Origin: Caballeronia peredens | GTDB lineage: Bacteria; Pseudomonadota; Gammaproteobacteria; Burkholderiales; Burkholderiaceae | Direction: 5' to 3' | Assembly (NCBI GenBank): GCA_001544595.2 | Contig: FCOH02000011.1 | Location: 165,858 to 229,857 of the forward strand | DNA length: 64,000 nt | In this document: piece by piece, positions 16,629-24,071 of the stretch | How the letters are laid out: every line of letters starts with the position of its first letter | Position numbering within the stretch: position 1 is the first letter of the stretch | Position numbers and translations under genes: made by a program | The notes under the pieces: generated by a model | Told to the model about the DNA's origin: nothing | What the model saw: only the letters and a program-made list of their open reading frames with translations | The model's database searches: none

Positions 16629-17948
16629 CTATGGCAAGGACGCGTGCCCGGTCGGCGGGTGACGGGGAGGCTGAATGCTGCGCGCGATCTGCCTGATTCG
16701 CGGGCCGGCGTGAGCGTGGAAGCGCCGGATGCCGGGGCACAGATAGTTCAGCCCGGCTTCACCGTCCGGCGCCCTCACGATGCGGTTCTTCGGGCATTCG
16801 CCCCAACAGAGGTCGAGATGGCTGCACGAGCGGCAGTACGCGGGTAGCGACGCCTTTTTCTCGAAGCCGAAAGTCTTCTGGCGCTCGGAGAAGGCGATCT
16901 CGTTGAGCGGATGCGTGAAGATGTCGCTCAGTTCGTACTGCGGGTACACGTAGTGATCGCAGGAATAGACGCGACCGTCGTGTTCGAGCGCGAGTCCCTT
17001 GCCGCAGAACGGCGCCGTGATGCAGAGCTGCGACGGCAGTCCCATGGTCTGCGCGACCGCTGTCTCGAAGAGGTTGACGAGGACGCGGCCAAGGTCTTCG
17101 CGATACCACTCGTCGAACGTGCGATTGAGGAAGTATCCCCAGTCGTCGGGGTCCACGGACCAGTCGGTGACGACCGAGCCCTCGGTGCCCGGCTTCGCGC
17201 GGGCCGTGCCGACCACCGGAATCGATGTTTCGTCCCAGAACTGCGGCGCGACTTGCCTGAACGACGTGGGCTCGACGCAAGGATTGAACTGCAGATAGGT
17301 CGCGCCGAGCTCGCGCGTGAGGAACCGATAGATGTCGATGGGACGCCGCGCATTCACGCGGTTCACCACGGTCAGCGTATTGAAGCTGACGCCATGACGA
17401 TGCATGCAATCGACGCCGCGCATGACGTGGTCGAAGGTCGGCTTGCCCGCGCGTGACACGCGGTAGACGTCGTGGAGTTCGCGTGGACCGTCGACGGAGA
17501 GGCCGACAAGCCAGTCGTGCTCTTTGAGAAAGGTGCACCAGCCGTCGTCGAGCGCGGTGCCGTTGGTCTGCAGATTGTTCTCGATGCGCTGCGCCGCGGG
17601 CTTGTACTTCTGCTGGAGCGCGACGACTTTGCGGAAGAAATCGAGTCCCATGAGCGTCGGCTCGCCGCCTTGCCACGAGAACACGATGGAGTCGCCATCC
17701 TGCGCTTCAATGTATTGCCGGATGAAGGTTTCGAGCGTCAGGTCATTCATGAACTGCCCGCGGCGCTGCTCGAGCAACTGCTCCTTGTGCAGATAGAAGC
17801 AATAGGTGCAGTCGAGATTGCAGGCCGATCCCGTCGGCTTGGCCATGACGTGAAAGCGCCGCTTGAAACGGGCGCTCTCTGGCGACGCCGCGAGATCGCC
17901 CCGGCTGGTCGGCAGGGGTGTCAGCGGAATGACGGTACTGTGCTTCAT
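16629..17948 (-). CDS. Radical SAM sulfatase-maturating enzyme (anSME) with SPASM domain
   Basis: 439 residues. The radical-SAM cluster motif is C43-N-L-D-C47-T-Y-C50 preceded by VMAKPTGSA, the typical opening of anaerobic sulfatase maturases. Further signatures are FSWQGGEPTL, LQTNGT, VGLSVDGP, and a C-terminal Cys-rich SPASM part (CITAPFCGKG, YSCDHYVYP, YCRSCSHLDLCWGECPKN, LCPGIRRF) for two auxiliary 4Fe-4S clusters. It oxidises a Ser or Cys of the sulfatase to formylglycine in the cytoplasm before export. The Ser-type sulfatase immediately downstream is its obvious substrate. The pair form a small minus-strand unit. Confidence 0.93.
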   Translation of the reverse strand: MKHSTVIPLTPLPTSRGDLAASPESARFKRRFHVMAKPTGSACNLDCTYCFYLHKEQLLEQRRGQFMNDLTLETFIRQYIEAQDGDSIVFSWQGGEPTLMGLDFFRKVVALQQKYKPAAQRIENNLQTNGTALDDGWCTFLKEHDWLVGLSVDGPRELHDVYRVSRAGKPTFDHVMRGVDCMHRHGVSFNTLTVVNRVNARRPIDIYRFLTRELGATYLQFNPCVEPTSFRQVAPQFWDETSIPVVGTARAKPGTEGSVVTDWSVDPDDWGYFLNRTFDEWYREDLGRVLVNLFETAVAQTMGLPSQLCITAPFCGKGLALEHDGRVYSCDHYVYPQYELSDIFTHPLNEIAFSERQKTFGFEKKASLPAYCRSCSHLDLCWGECPKNRIVRAPDGEAGLNYLCPGIRRFHAHAGPRIRQIARSIQPPRHPPTGHASLP

Positions 17949-18221
17949 TGGCTATCGGAACGACGGTGACTGATGCGAAGCGTGTTTTCGCTGTCGGACG
18001 CCGGGCGCCCGAGGCGCGCACGTACGGTTACGAAATGAGCGGGAAGGGTCACGCTTGATCGTCGTCATCTGCGCAGCATTGAAAATGAAGAAAGCGCAGT
18101 CTATCCGTGTAAGAAGAATTGAACTATGACGTAAGGCAGTATTCAAAAAATGTTACCGTTCATGTCGCGCGGGCGAGAATCGTCCCGTCGCGATCATCCT
18201 GTGCTGTACAGATTGACACAC

Positions 18222-18254
18222 GCCGGGCAAAGCGCGGCTCACGCTTTGCCCGGC
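18222..18254 (-). terminator. Hairpin terminator of cupredoxin operon
   Basis: A perfect 13-base inverted repeat, GCCGGGCAAAGCG (18222-18234) and CGCTTTGCCCGGC (18242-18254), with a 7-base loop starts 3 bases past the cupredoxin stop. The minus strand after it is only mildly U-rich. Confidence 0.6.
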
Positions 18255-18257
18255 AGT

Positions 18258-18668
18258 TCACTGCACGACCACCGTCCCCGTCATGTGCGGATGCAGCGAG
18301 CAGAAATACTTATACGTGCCCGGCTTGTCGAACACATGCGAGAAGCTGTCGCCGTTGTCGAGCGGATCGGACTTGAAGCTCTTGCCCTCGTCGGCGACGG
18401 TATGCAGCATGTCGTCGTGATTCACCCACGTCACCTTGGTGCCGACCGGCACGGTGATCGCCTGCTGGCTGAACGCGAAGTTGTCGATGGAAATGGTCGG
18501 CGCCGCGACCGCCGCGATCTGTTGCGCGGGCTCCTGCGCGCAGGCCGTCGGAATCACGCCGATCACGCCCTTCACGACGAGCGCGAACGCGGCCTTGCGC
18601 AGGAACTTGCCGGCGAGCGGGCGCAGATTGGCGGGCGAAACGTAGTTCGCAATCGTGTCGATGATCAT
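18258..18668 (-). CDS. Periplasmic cupredoxin-domain protein
   Basis: 136 residues. A long N-terminal region with a hydrophobic stretch (FALVVKGVIGVIPTACA, about 28-44) serves as signal or anchor. The remainder is an amicyanin/plastocyanin-like fold. Type-1 copper ligands are visible: His84 in WVNHDD, and Cys123, His126 and Met131-region in YFCSLHPHMTG. It should bind copper and carry or sense electrons in the periplasm. The start overlaps the stop of the metallophosphoesterase gene by 4 bases (ATGA), so the two are coupled. Both diverge from an ECF sigma/anti-sigma pair. Confidence 0.88.
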   Translation of the reverse strand: MIIDTIANYVSPANLRPLAGKFLRKAAFALVVKGVIGVIPTACAQEPAQQIAAVAAPTISIDNFAFSQQAITVPVGTKVTWVNHDDMLHTVADEGKSFKSDPLDNGDSFSHVFDKPGTYKYFCSLHPHMTGTVVVQ

Positions 18669-19654
18669 GCTTGCGCTCCTGCCAGCGAGATGTCGGTGAC
18701 TGCCAGTTGCCCGCGTCCCGCGATATGCGTGACTTCGCGCAGACCGAGCATCGTGCGCAACTGGTCCGCCGGCACCTTCATCGGACCGGGGCCGGATGGC
18801 GCGCCCGGCGCGGGTTGCGGAAACGCGGTCGACCGCGCCGAATAGAAGCGCATCTCTCCCTCCACTTTTTGCGCCACCTGATGCACGTGGCCGTTCAATA
18901 CCGTCACCGAGCCGAAGCGCTTCAGAAGCGCGAGCGCCTGCGCGCTGTCGTCGGTGCCCCAGCCCCATTGCGGATAGAGCGCCCACAGCGGAATATGCGC
19001 GAACACGACGATCGGCGTGCTGCTCGATTTGCCCTGCAGGTCGGCCTTGAGCCACGCGAGCTGCGCGTCGCCGAGAAAGCCGAGGCCGCCGCCCTTGAGG
19101 TCGATCACGTTGGTCAGGCCGATGAAATGCACGCCGCCTTGATCGAAGCTGTACCAGTGACGGTTGCTGCCGCGGCCGTATTGCCCCGAAAAGCGCTCGA
19201 AGAACGGATTGCCGTCTTCGACCAGCACGTCGTGCTCGCCGGGCACGTAGTGCACGTCCATGCCGGCTTTACCGATGATCTGCGTCGCCGTATCGAACTC
19301 GCCGGGCTTCGACAGATGCGTGATGTCGCCCGTGTGGATCATGAACGCGGGGCGCTTCTTCATCGCGCCGACGTGGTTGACGGCTTCTTCGAGCGTGCTC
19401 GTCGGTTCCGTGTTCGGGTCCTTGTTGAAACCGATATGGCTGTCGCTGATCTGCACGAAGCTGAACGAGCTTGTTTTCTCGGCGGCCTCGGCGGACGAGA
19501 TCAGGCGCGAGACCGGCACGCCGCCGCTCACGGTCCAGAGCACGCCGGCGCCGGCCCAGGCCATGCAGGAGAGTGCGGTGCGGCGGCGCTTGCCGTGGTC
19601 GTCGAGTTCGTCGGTTTCCTGCGCGGGCGGCAGGGCAGTGGGGTCGGGTTTCAT
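18665..19654 (-). CDS. Tat-exported metallophosphoesterase
   Basis: 329 residues. The N-terminus carries a Tat-like signal (GKRRRTALSCMAWAGAGVLW). Calcineurin-like metal motifs follow: FVQISDSHIGF, MIHTGDITHL, VPGEHD, VVFAHIPLW and VLNGHVHQ. The closest general group is the 3',5'-cyclic-AMP phosphodiesterase/ICC-type family, but the substrate is unknown. It is translated before the cupredoxin gene with a 4-base overlap. The upstream region carries three tandem 11-bp repeats and a long inverted repeat shared with the divergent sigma factor gene. Confidence 0.88.
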   Translation of the reverse strand: MKPDPTALPPAQETDELDDHGKRRRTALSCMAWAGAGVLWTVSGGVPVSRLISSAEAAEKTSSFSFVQISDSHIGFNKDPNTEPTSTLEEAVNHVGAMKKRPAFMIHTGDITHLSKPGEFDTATQIIGKAGMDVHYVPGEHDVLVEDGNPFFERFSGQYGRGSNRHWYSFDQGGVHFIGLTNVIDLKGGGLGFLGDAQLAWLKADLQGKSSSTPIVVFAHIPLWALYPQWGWGTDDSAQALALLKRFGSVTVLNGHVHQVAQKVEGEMRFYSARSTAFPQPAPGAPSGPGPMKVPADQLRTMLGLREVTHIAGRGQLAVTDISLAGAQA

Positions 19655-19987
19655 GGCGGTTCCCTTCGATTTGATTGCGGCCGCAGATCTTGTCGTTCGA
19701 TTCGGCGAACATTCGGCGAAGATTCGGCAATTCGCACGCTCACGGCGGCCCGGTACGTGAGCGCGAGGCCGGCGATTTCCGCATCGGCTGCGGGTCGCTG
19801 TGGCATCCGTCCATCGAACCGCCGGAACTGGCGCGATATTCCCGCTTTATTTTTTCGAGGCGCGGGCATAAACGGGAATAAAGCGGGCGGAGGCGGAGTA
19901 TGGGAGGGTGAGGGCGCGGAAAAGCAGGATTGCCGCGATGCCCGGACGAAGTTTCCCGAACGTGGCAGGCGAAAGGAGACCCGCGCG
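19655..19987. promoter_or_regulatory. Divergent control region of metallophosphoesterase and ECF sigma genes
   Basis: Two signals are visible. At 19700-19731 ATTCGGCGAAN is repeated three times in tandem (last copy shortened). At 19841-19851 and 19877-19887 CCCGCTTTATT and AATAAAGCGGG form a perfect 11-base inverted repeat with a 25-base spacer. Consequently GGGAATA occurs on both strands, at 19837-19843 minus and 19874-19880 plus. GGGAATA resembles an ECF-type -35 element, so the sigma factor may control both transcripts. I could not define matching -10 elements. Confidence 0.45.
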
Positions 19988-20659
19988 ATGTGGCAAGGCA
20001 GGTCGAGACAGGAGAAGTCCGGGCGCGGCGAGCGTGCGGACGCACAGGCGGCCCACGCGCGCTTCGAGGCGATGGTGATGCCGCATCTGGACGCCGCGTA
20101 CAACCTCGCGCGCTGGCTGTCCGGCAACGCGAGCGATGCCGACGACGTCGTGCAGGAAGCCTATCTGCGCGCCTTCCGTTTCTTCGGCGGATTCGAAGGC
20201 GGCGAGGACGCGAACGCGCGGGCATGGCTGCTCGCGATCGTGCGCAATACGTGGTTCACGGAATGGCGGCGGCGCGTGCAACTGGCGGACGCCACGCCCT
20301 ACGACGAGGAACTCGGCGGCGACGAAGCATTGCCGGGCTGGTCGGAAGAAGGCGCGGTCGACCCGGAAACGCTCGCCGTGCGCCGTGACGAGATTCATCT
20401 GGTGCATCGCGCGCTGGAGGCATTGCCGGTCGCCTTTCGCGAGGTGCTGGTGTTACGTGAGCTGGAAGACATGAGTTACAAGGAAGTGGCGTCCGTGACC
20501 GGCGTGCCGATCGGCACGGTGATGTCGCGGCTCGCGCGCGGCCGCAAAATGCTGGCGGGGGCGGTGCGCGCGGCGCAGGGCGGACAGGACCGGCCGAGCG
20601 TGCGGCTGGTCCGCCGCGCGGGACCGGGTCATTCAGAGGAGTCGGGAAATGGAAAATAA
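19988..20659 (+). CDS. ECF-type RNA polymerase sigma factor
   Basis: 223 residues. Region 2 is seen in FEAMVMPHLDAAYNLARWLS and DADDVVQEAYLRAFRFF. Region 4 is seen in LPVAFREVLVLRELEDMSYK and VASVTGVPIGTVMSRLARGR. The ATG at 19988 follows AGGAGA. The same frame is open far upstream but without sigma-factor content. The stop overlaps the start of a membrane anti-sigma candidate by 11 bases, the normal arrangement for an ECF pair. Its target genes probably include the divergent metallophosphoesterase/cupredoxin operon. The C-terminus after region 4 is short and Arg/Gly-rich. Confidence 0.93.
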   Translation: MWQGRSRQEKSGRGERADAQAAHARFEAMVMPHLDAAYNLARWLSGNASDADDVVQEAYLRAFRFFGGFEGGEDANARAWLLAIVRNTWFTEWRRRVQLADATPYDEELGGDEALPGWSEEGAVDPETLAVRRDEIHLVHRALEALPVAFREVLVLRELEDMSYKEVASVTGVPIGTVMSRLARGRKMLAGAVRAAQGGQDRPSVRLVRRAGPGHSEESGNGK

Positions 20660-21398
20660 CGACACCGCCTCGCTCGACACGAGGCTCACCGATGGTTCGC
20701 TCTATCAGCGTGCGCCCGTGCATCTGCGGGCGCAGGTGCTGGCCCGGGTGCGCGCCGCGGCCGACGAGGCCGACGAGCAGGCGCGCGCACGTGCCCCCGC
20801 GCGGCGCGCCCGGCGTGGCTGGAGCAATCCGTTCGCGGCGCCGTGGCCGTTCTTCGGCGGCGCGTTCGCAGGCGCCACACTCTCTGCGCTCGTGCTCGGC
20901 ACCATGCTGTGGTTCCAGGCGGTGCCGCTCATGTCGACGGTATCGACCGGCTCGCCCGTCGCGCAGGAGATCGTATCGAGCCACGTCCGCGCGCTGATGT
21001 CGGATCGTCCGATCGACGTGCTTTCGAGCGACAAGCACACGGTCAAGCCGTGGTTCAACGGCCGCATCGACTATGCGCCGCCGGTGATCGATCCCGCGGG
21101 GCCGGGTTTCGCGCTGGTCGGCGGACGGCTCGATTACATCGATCATCGGCCGGTGGCGGTCGTCGTGTATCGCTACCTGAAGCATCCGATCGATGTGTAC
21201 GTGTTTCCTCAGCGCAAGGGCGAAGTGAAGAGTGAGGCGAGCGACAAGGAGTTCTCGCCGGTCGTCACCCAATCCGACGACGGTTATGCGCTCGCGCGCT
21301 GGAATCACGACGGCATGACGTTCTGGGCCGTCACCGATGCGTCGGGCGCCGTGTTGCGTCAGTTCGCGCATGCTATCGAAACCGGCGCGCCGCGCTAG
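20649..21398 (+). CDS. Putative anti-sigma factor, single membrane helix
   Basis: 249 residues. A cytoplasmic N-terminal part of about 65 residues rich in Arg and Ala (LRAQVLARVRAAADEADEQA) is followed by one membrane helix (PWPFFGGAFAGATLSALVLGTM, about 70-91). An extracytoplasmic domain with IDYAPPVIDPAGPGFALVGG and a final DDGYALARWNHDGMTFWAVT completes it. These are typical of transmembrane anti-sigma factors of the RsiW/ChrR-like general type. The gene overlaps the ECF sigma gene, so the function follows from context. The N-terminal zinc motif HxxxCxxC is absent, so it is not a classic ZAS protein. Confidence 0.8.
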   Translation: MENNDTASLDTRLTDGSLYQRAPVHLRAQVLARVRAAADEADEQARARAPARRARRGWSNPFAAPWPFFGGAFAGATLSALVLGTMLWFQAVPLMSTVSTGSPVAQEIVSSHVRALMSDRPIDVLSSDKHTVKPWFNGRIDYAPPVIDPAGPGFALVGGRLDYIDHRPVAVVVYRYLKHPIDVYVFPQRKGEVKSEASDKEFSPVVTQSDDGYALARWNHDGMTFWAVTDASGAVLRQFAHAIETGAPR

Positions 21399-21476
21399 GA
21401 AAGTGCATAAAGCCGACTAAGGCGCTTAGGGCCAGATTGTTAAATCGCTAAAGAATTTCGAAGAGTGCGCAAGGTT

Positions 21477-21515
21477 GCGCGCGGTCATCCTCCTGGGGGC
21501 CGCGCGCTTTTTTTT
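21477..21515 (+). terminator. Intrinsic terminator after sigma/anti-sigma operon
   Basis: GCGCGCGG (21477-21484) pairs with CCGCGCGC (21500-21507) and is followed by eight T residues (21508-21515). It is the clearest terminator in the window. Confidence 0.9.
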
Positions 21516-21888
21516 GCGTGGCCCTTAAGCGTATACCCGCTAAGACGCCGCTTGCCCGAGCCTGAGAAAACGCTTTGGGATGCTGGCTAAATGTCATCCA
21601 TGCAATCCATCTTTAGCGTTTATTCCATGCCTTGCACACTTGCGATGCATCAGATGTGCGCTAACGCTCGTGCTCTTCGGGTATCTCCGAATATGGTCAT
21701 ATCCTTACATTTTTCTAAACTCGGTCACCGCCTATGTAATCGATAACGCGCACTGCACTTAAAAGCATCGCTGAGGCCAAAAGCGGACCTGGGAGCTTGC
21801 ATGGGGACGGAGCAGAGTGCGAAAGCGCCACGCTCGCCATCAGCGCGAGCCGACCCTTCAAATAACGATTCAAGCGACGGAGACACAC
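21516..21888 (+). promoter_or_regulatory. Leader region upstream of the Liv-type operon, no gene seen
   Basis: About 370 bases without a credible gene. It is AT-richer than the neighbours between 21600 and 21760, as expected for a promoter region. I see no convincing -35/-10 pair, riboswitch or operator. A weak RBS-like GGAG precedes the ATG at 21889. Confidence 0.35.
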
Positions 21889-23103
21889 ATGGGTATGCAG
21901 ATGAAGCTCATCGCGGGCGCGCTTGCGTTCGGCGTTTTTTCGCTGGCCCACGCGGCCGACCCGATCAAGATCGGCGTCGATGGTCCGTTCACGGGCGGTT
22001 CGTCTTCCATGGGCGTCAGCATGCGCGACGGCGTGCGTCTGGCCACGGCTGAAATCAACAAGTCGGGTGGCGTGCTCGGACGTCAGATCGTGCTCGTCGA
22101 ACGCGATGACGAAGCCAAGAACGAGCGCGGCGTGCAGATCGCGCAGGAGCTCATCAACAAGGAGAAGGTGGTCGCGGTCGTCGGCTATATCAATACCGGC
22201 GTCGCGCTCGCGTCGCAGCGCTTCTTCCAGGAAGCGAAGATTCCCGTCTTCAACAACGTCGCGACGGGCACGGTGGTGACTAAGCAATTCGACGATCAGC
22301 CCGACAATTACGTGTTCCGCAACGCAGCCGCCGACCGCATCCAGGCGCCGATGATCGTCGAGGAAGCCGTGACGAAACGCGGCTTCAAGAAGGTCGCGAT
22401 CCTCGCCGATTCGACCAACTACGGCCAGCTCGGCCGCGAGGATCTGGAGAAGGCGCTGGCCGCAAAGGGCGTGAAGCCGGTGGCGGTCGAGAAGTTCAAC
22501 ATCAAGGACGTCGACATGACGGCCCAGTTGCTCAAGGCGAAGGAAGCGGGCGCGGAAGCCGTGCTGACTTACGGCATCGGGCCTGAGCTCGCGCAGATCG
22601 CCAACGGCATGGCCAAGCTCGGCTGGAAGGTGCCGCTGATCGGCAGCTGGACGCTGTCGATGGCGAACTACATCGACAACGCCGGCGCGAACGGCGAAGG
22701 CGCGCGCATGCCGCAGACGTTCATTCAGGACGCGAACACGCCGAAGCGCAAGACCTTTATCGAAGCGTATCTGAAGGAATTCAAGCCGAAGAACGATCGC
22801 ATCGATTCGCCGGTATCGGCGGCGCAAGGTTATGACTCGGTCTATCTGCTCGCGGCGGCGATCAAGCAGGCCGGAACCACGGACGGCCCTAAGGTCAAGG
22901 AAGCGCTCGAGAACCTGAACACGAAGGTGGAAGGCGTGGTGATGGTCTACGACAAGCCCTTCACGAAGGCCGATCACGAGGCAATCAGCCCGAACGTGCC
23001 GGTGGTCGGCGAAGTGAAGAACGGCCGTGTCGTGTACGCCTATGACGCCGACAAGAAGGGCGGCAGTACGCTGCGCACCAAGCAGACGACCGCCGCGAAC
23101 TAG
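21889..23103 (+). CDS. Periplasmic substrate-binding protein of a branched-chain amino acid type ABC transporter
   Basis: 404 residues from ATG 21889, which gives a Sec signal peptide (MKLIAGALAFGVFSLAHAAD, cut after AHA). The mature part opens with PIKIGVDGPFTGGSSSMG and shows the LivK type I fold (RDGVRLATAEINKSGGVLG, LADSTNYGQLGREDLEKALA). Four genes for permeases and ATPases follow. LivK-family receptors of Burkholderiaceae bind many ligands (amino acids, amides, aromatic acids), so the name livK would be too specific. The in-frame start at 21817 is rejected because it hides the signal peptide. Confidence 0.92.
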   Translation: MGMQMKLIAGALAFGVFSLAHAADPIKIGVDGPFTGGSSSMGVSMRDGVRLATAEINKSGGVLGRQIVLVERDDEAKNERGVQIAQELINKEKVVAVVGYINTGVALASQRFFQEAKIPVFNNVATGTVVTKQFDDQPDNYVFRNAAADRIQAPMIVEEAVTKRGFKKVAILADSTNYGQLGREDLEKALAAKGVKPVAVEKFNIKDVDMTAQLLKAKEAGAEAVLTYGIGPELAQIANGMAKLGWKVPLIGSWTLSMANYIDNAGANGEGARMPQTFIQDANTPKRKTFIEAYLKEFKPKNDRIDSPVSAAQGYDSVYLLAAAIKQAGTTDGPKVKEALENLNTKVEGVVMVYDKPFTKADHEAISPNVPVVGEVKNGRVVYAYDADKKGGSTLRTKQTTAAN

Positions 23104-23188
23104 GCGCGTTCGTTCAGTCATGTCGATATGAGCCGCGCTCGCCACGATGGCGAGCGCGGCTTTGTCATGCTTTTACTGGTGCTCGAAG

Positions 23189-24061
23189 ATGATCCTCCTG
23201 CAACTCATCTATAGCGGCATCGCGCTCGGCATGATCTATGCCGTGATCGCGTTCGGCTATCAACTCACGTTCGCCACATCGGGCACGCTGAACTTCGGTC
23301 AGGGCGATGCGCTGATGCTCGGCGCGCTCGTCGGCCTCACGCTCGTGTCGGCGGGTGTCAATTACTGGCTGATGATTCCGCTCGTGTGCCTGTTCGGGCT
23401 CGTGCAGGGCTCGTTCGTCGAACGCATCGGCGTGCGGCCCGCGATCAAGATCAAGTCCGAGTTCGGCTGGATCATGTCGACGATCGCGCTCGGCATCATC
23501 TTCAAGAACGTCGCGGAAAACGTGTGGGGCCGCGACGATCTGCGCTTTCCGTCACCGCTGCCCGAAGCGCCGCTCAAGGTGTTCGGCGCGAACGTGCTGC
23601 CGATGGAACTGCTCGTCGTCGGCGGGGCGCTCGTCATGATGCTCGCCGTCGAATTCTTCAACCGCAAGACGATCTTCGGCAAGGCGGTCGTGGCAACGGC
23701 CAACGATCGCGATGCGGCCGCGCTCATGGGCATCAACACGGGGCTCGTCATTACCTTCTCGTATGCGTTGTCGTCGCTGACGGCGGCGTTCGCAGGCGTG
23801 CTGATCGCGCCGCTTACGCTGACCGGCGCGACGATGGGGGCCGTGCTCGGCCTCAAGGCGTTCGCGGTGGCGATCATCGGCGGATTGTCGAGCGGCATGG
23901 GCATCATCGTCGGCGGGATGATTCTCGGCATCGCGGAGACGACGACCGGCTTCTATATTTCCACCGGCTACAAGGATGTGCCGGGGCTCGTGCTGCTCTT
24001 GATCGTGCTTGCGGTCAAGCCCGCAGGTCTGTTCGGCAAGACGGCGATCAAGAAAGTCTGA
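23189..24061 (+). CDS. livH: Branched-chain amino acid type ABC permease (LivH-like)
   Basis: 290 residues and strongly hydrophobic, with about eight membrane helices. The start LLQLIYSGIALGMIYAVIAF and the LNFGQGDALMLGAL motif are hallmarks of LivH. The cytoplasmic EAA-like contact loop corresponds to KAVVATANDRDAAALMGINT. It pairs with the LivM half of the fused protein encoded 10 bases downstream. The ATG at 23189 is preceded by a poor RBS. Confidence 0.93.
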   Translation: MILLQLIYSGIALGMIYAVIAFGYQLTFATSGTLNFGQGDALMLGALVGLTLVSAGVNYWLMIPLVCLFGLVQGSFVERIGVRPAIKIKSEFGWIMSTIALGIIFKNVAENVWGRDDLRFPSPLPEAPLKVFGANVLPMELLVVGGALVMMLAVEFFNRKTIFGKAVVATANDRDAAALMGINTGLVITFSYALSSLTAAFAGVLIAPLTLTGATMGAVLGLKAFAVAIIGGLSSGMGIIVGGMILGIAETTTGFYISTGYKDVPGLVLLLIVLAVKPAGLFGKTAIKKV

Positions 24062-24071
24062 GGCGGCCACG

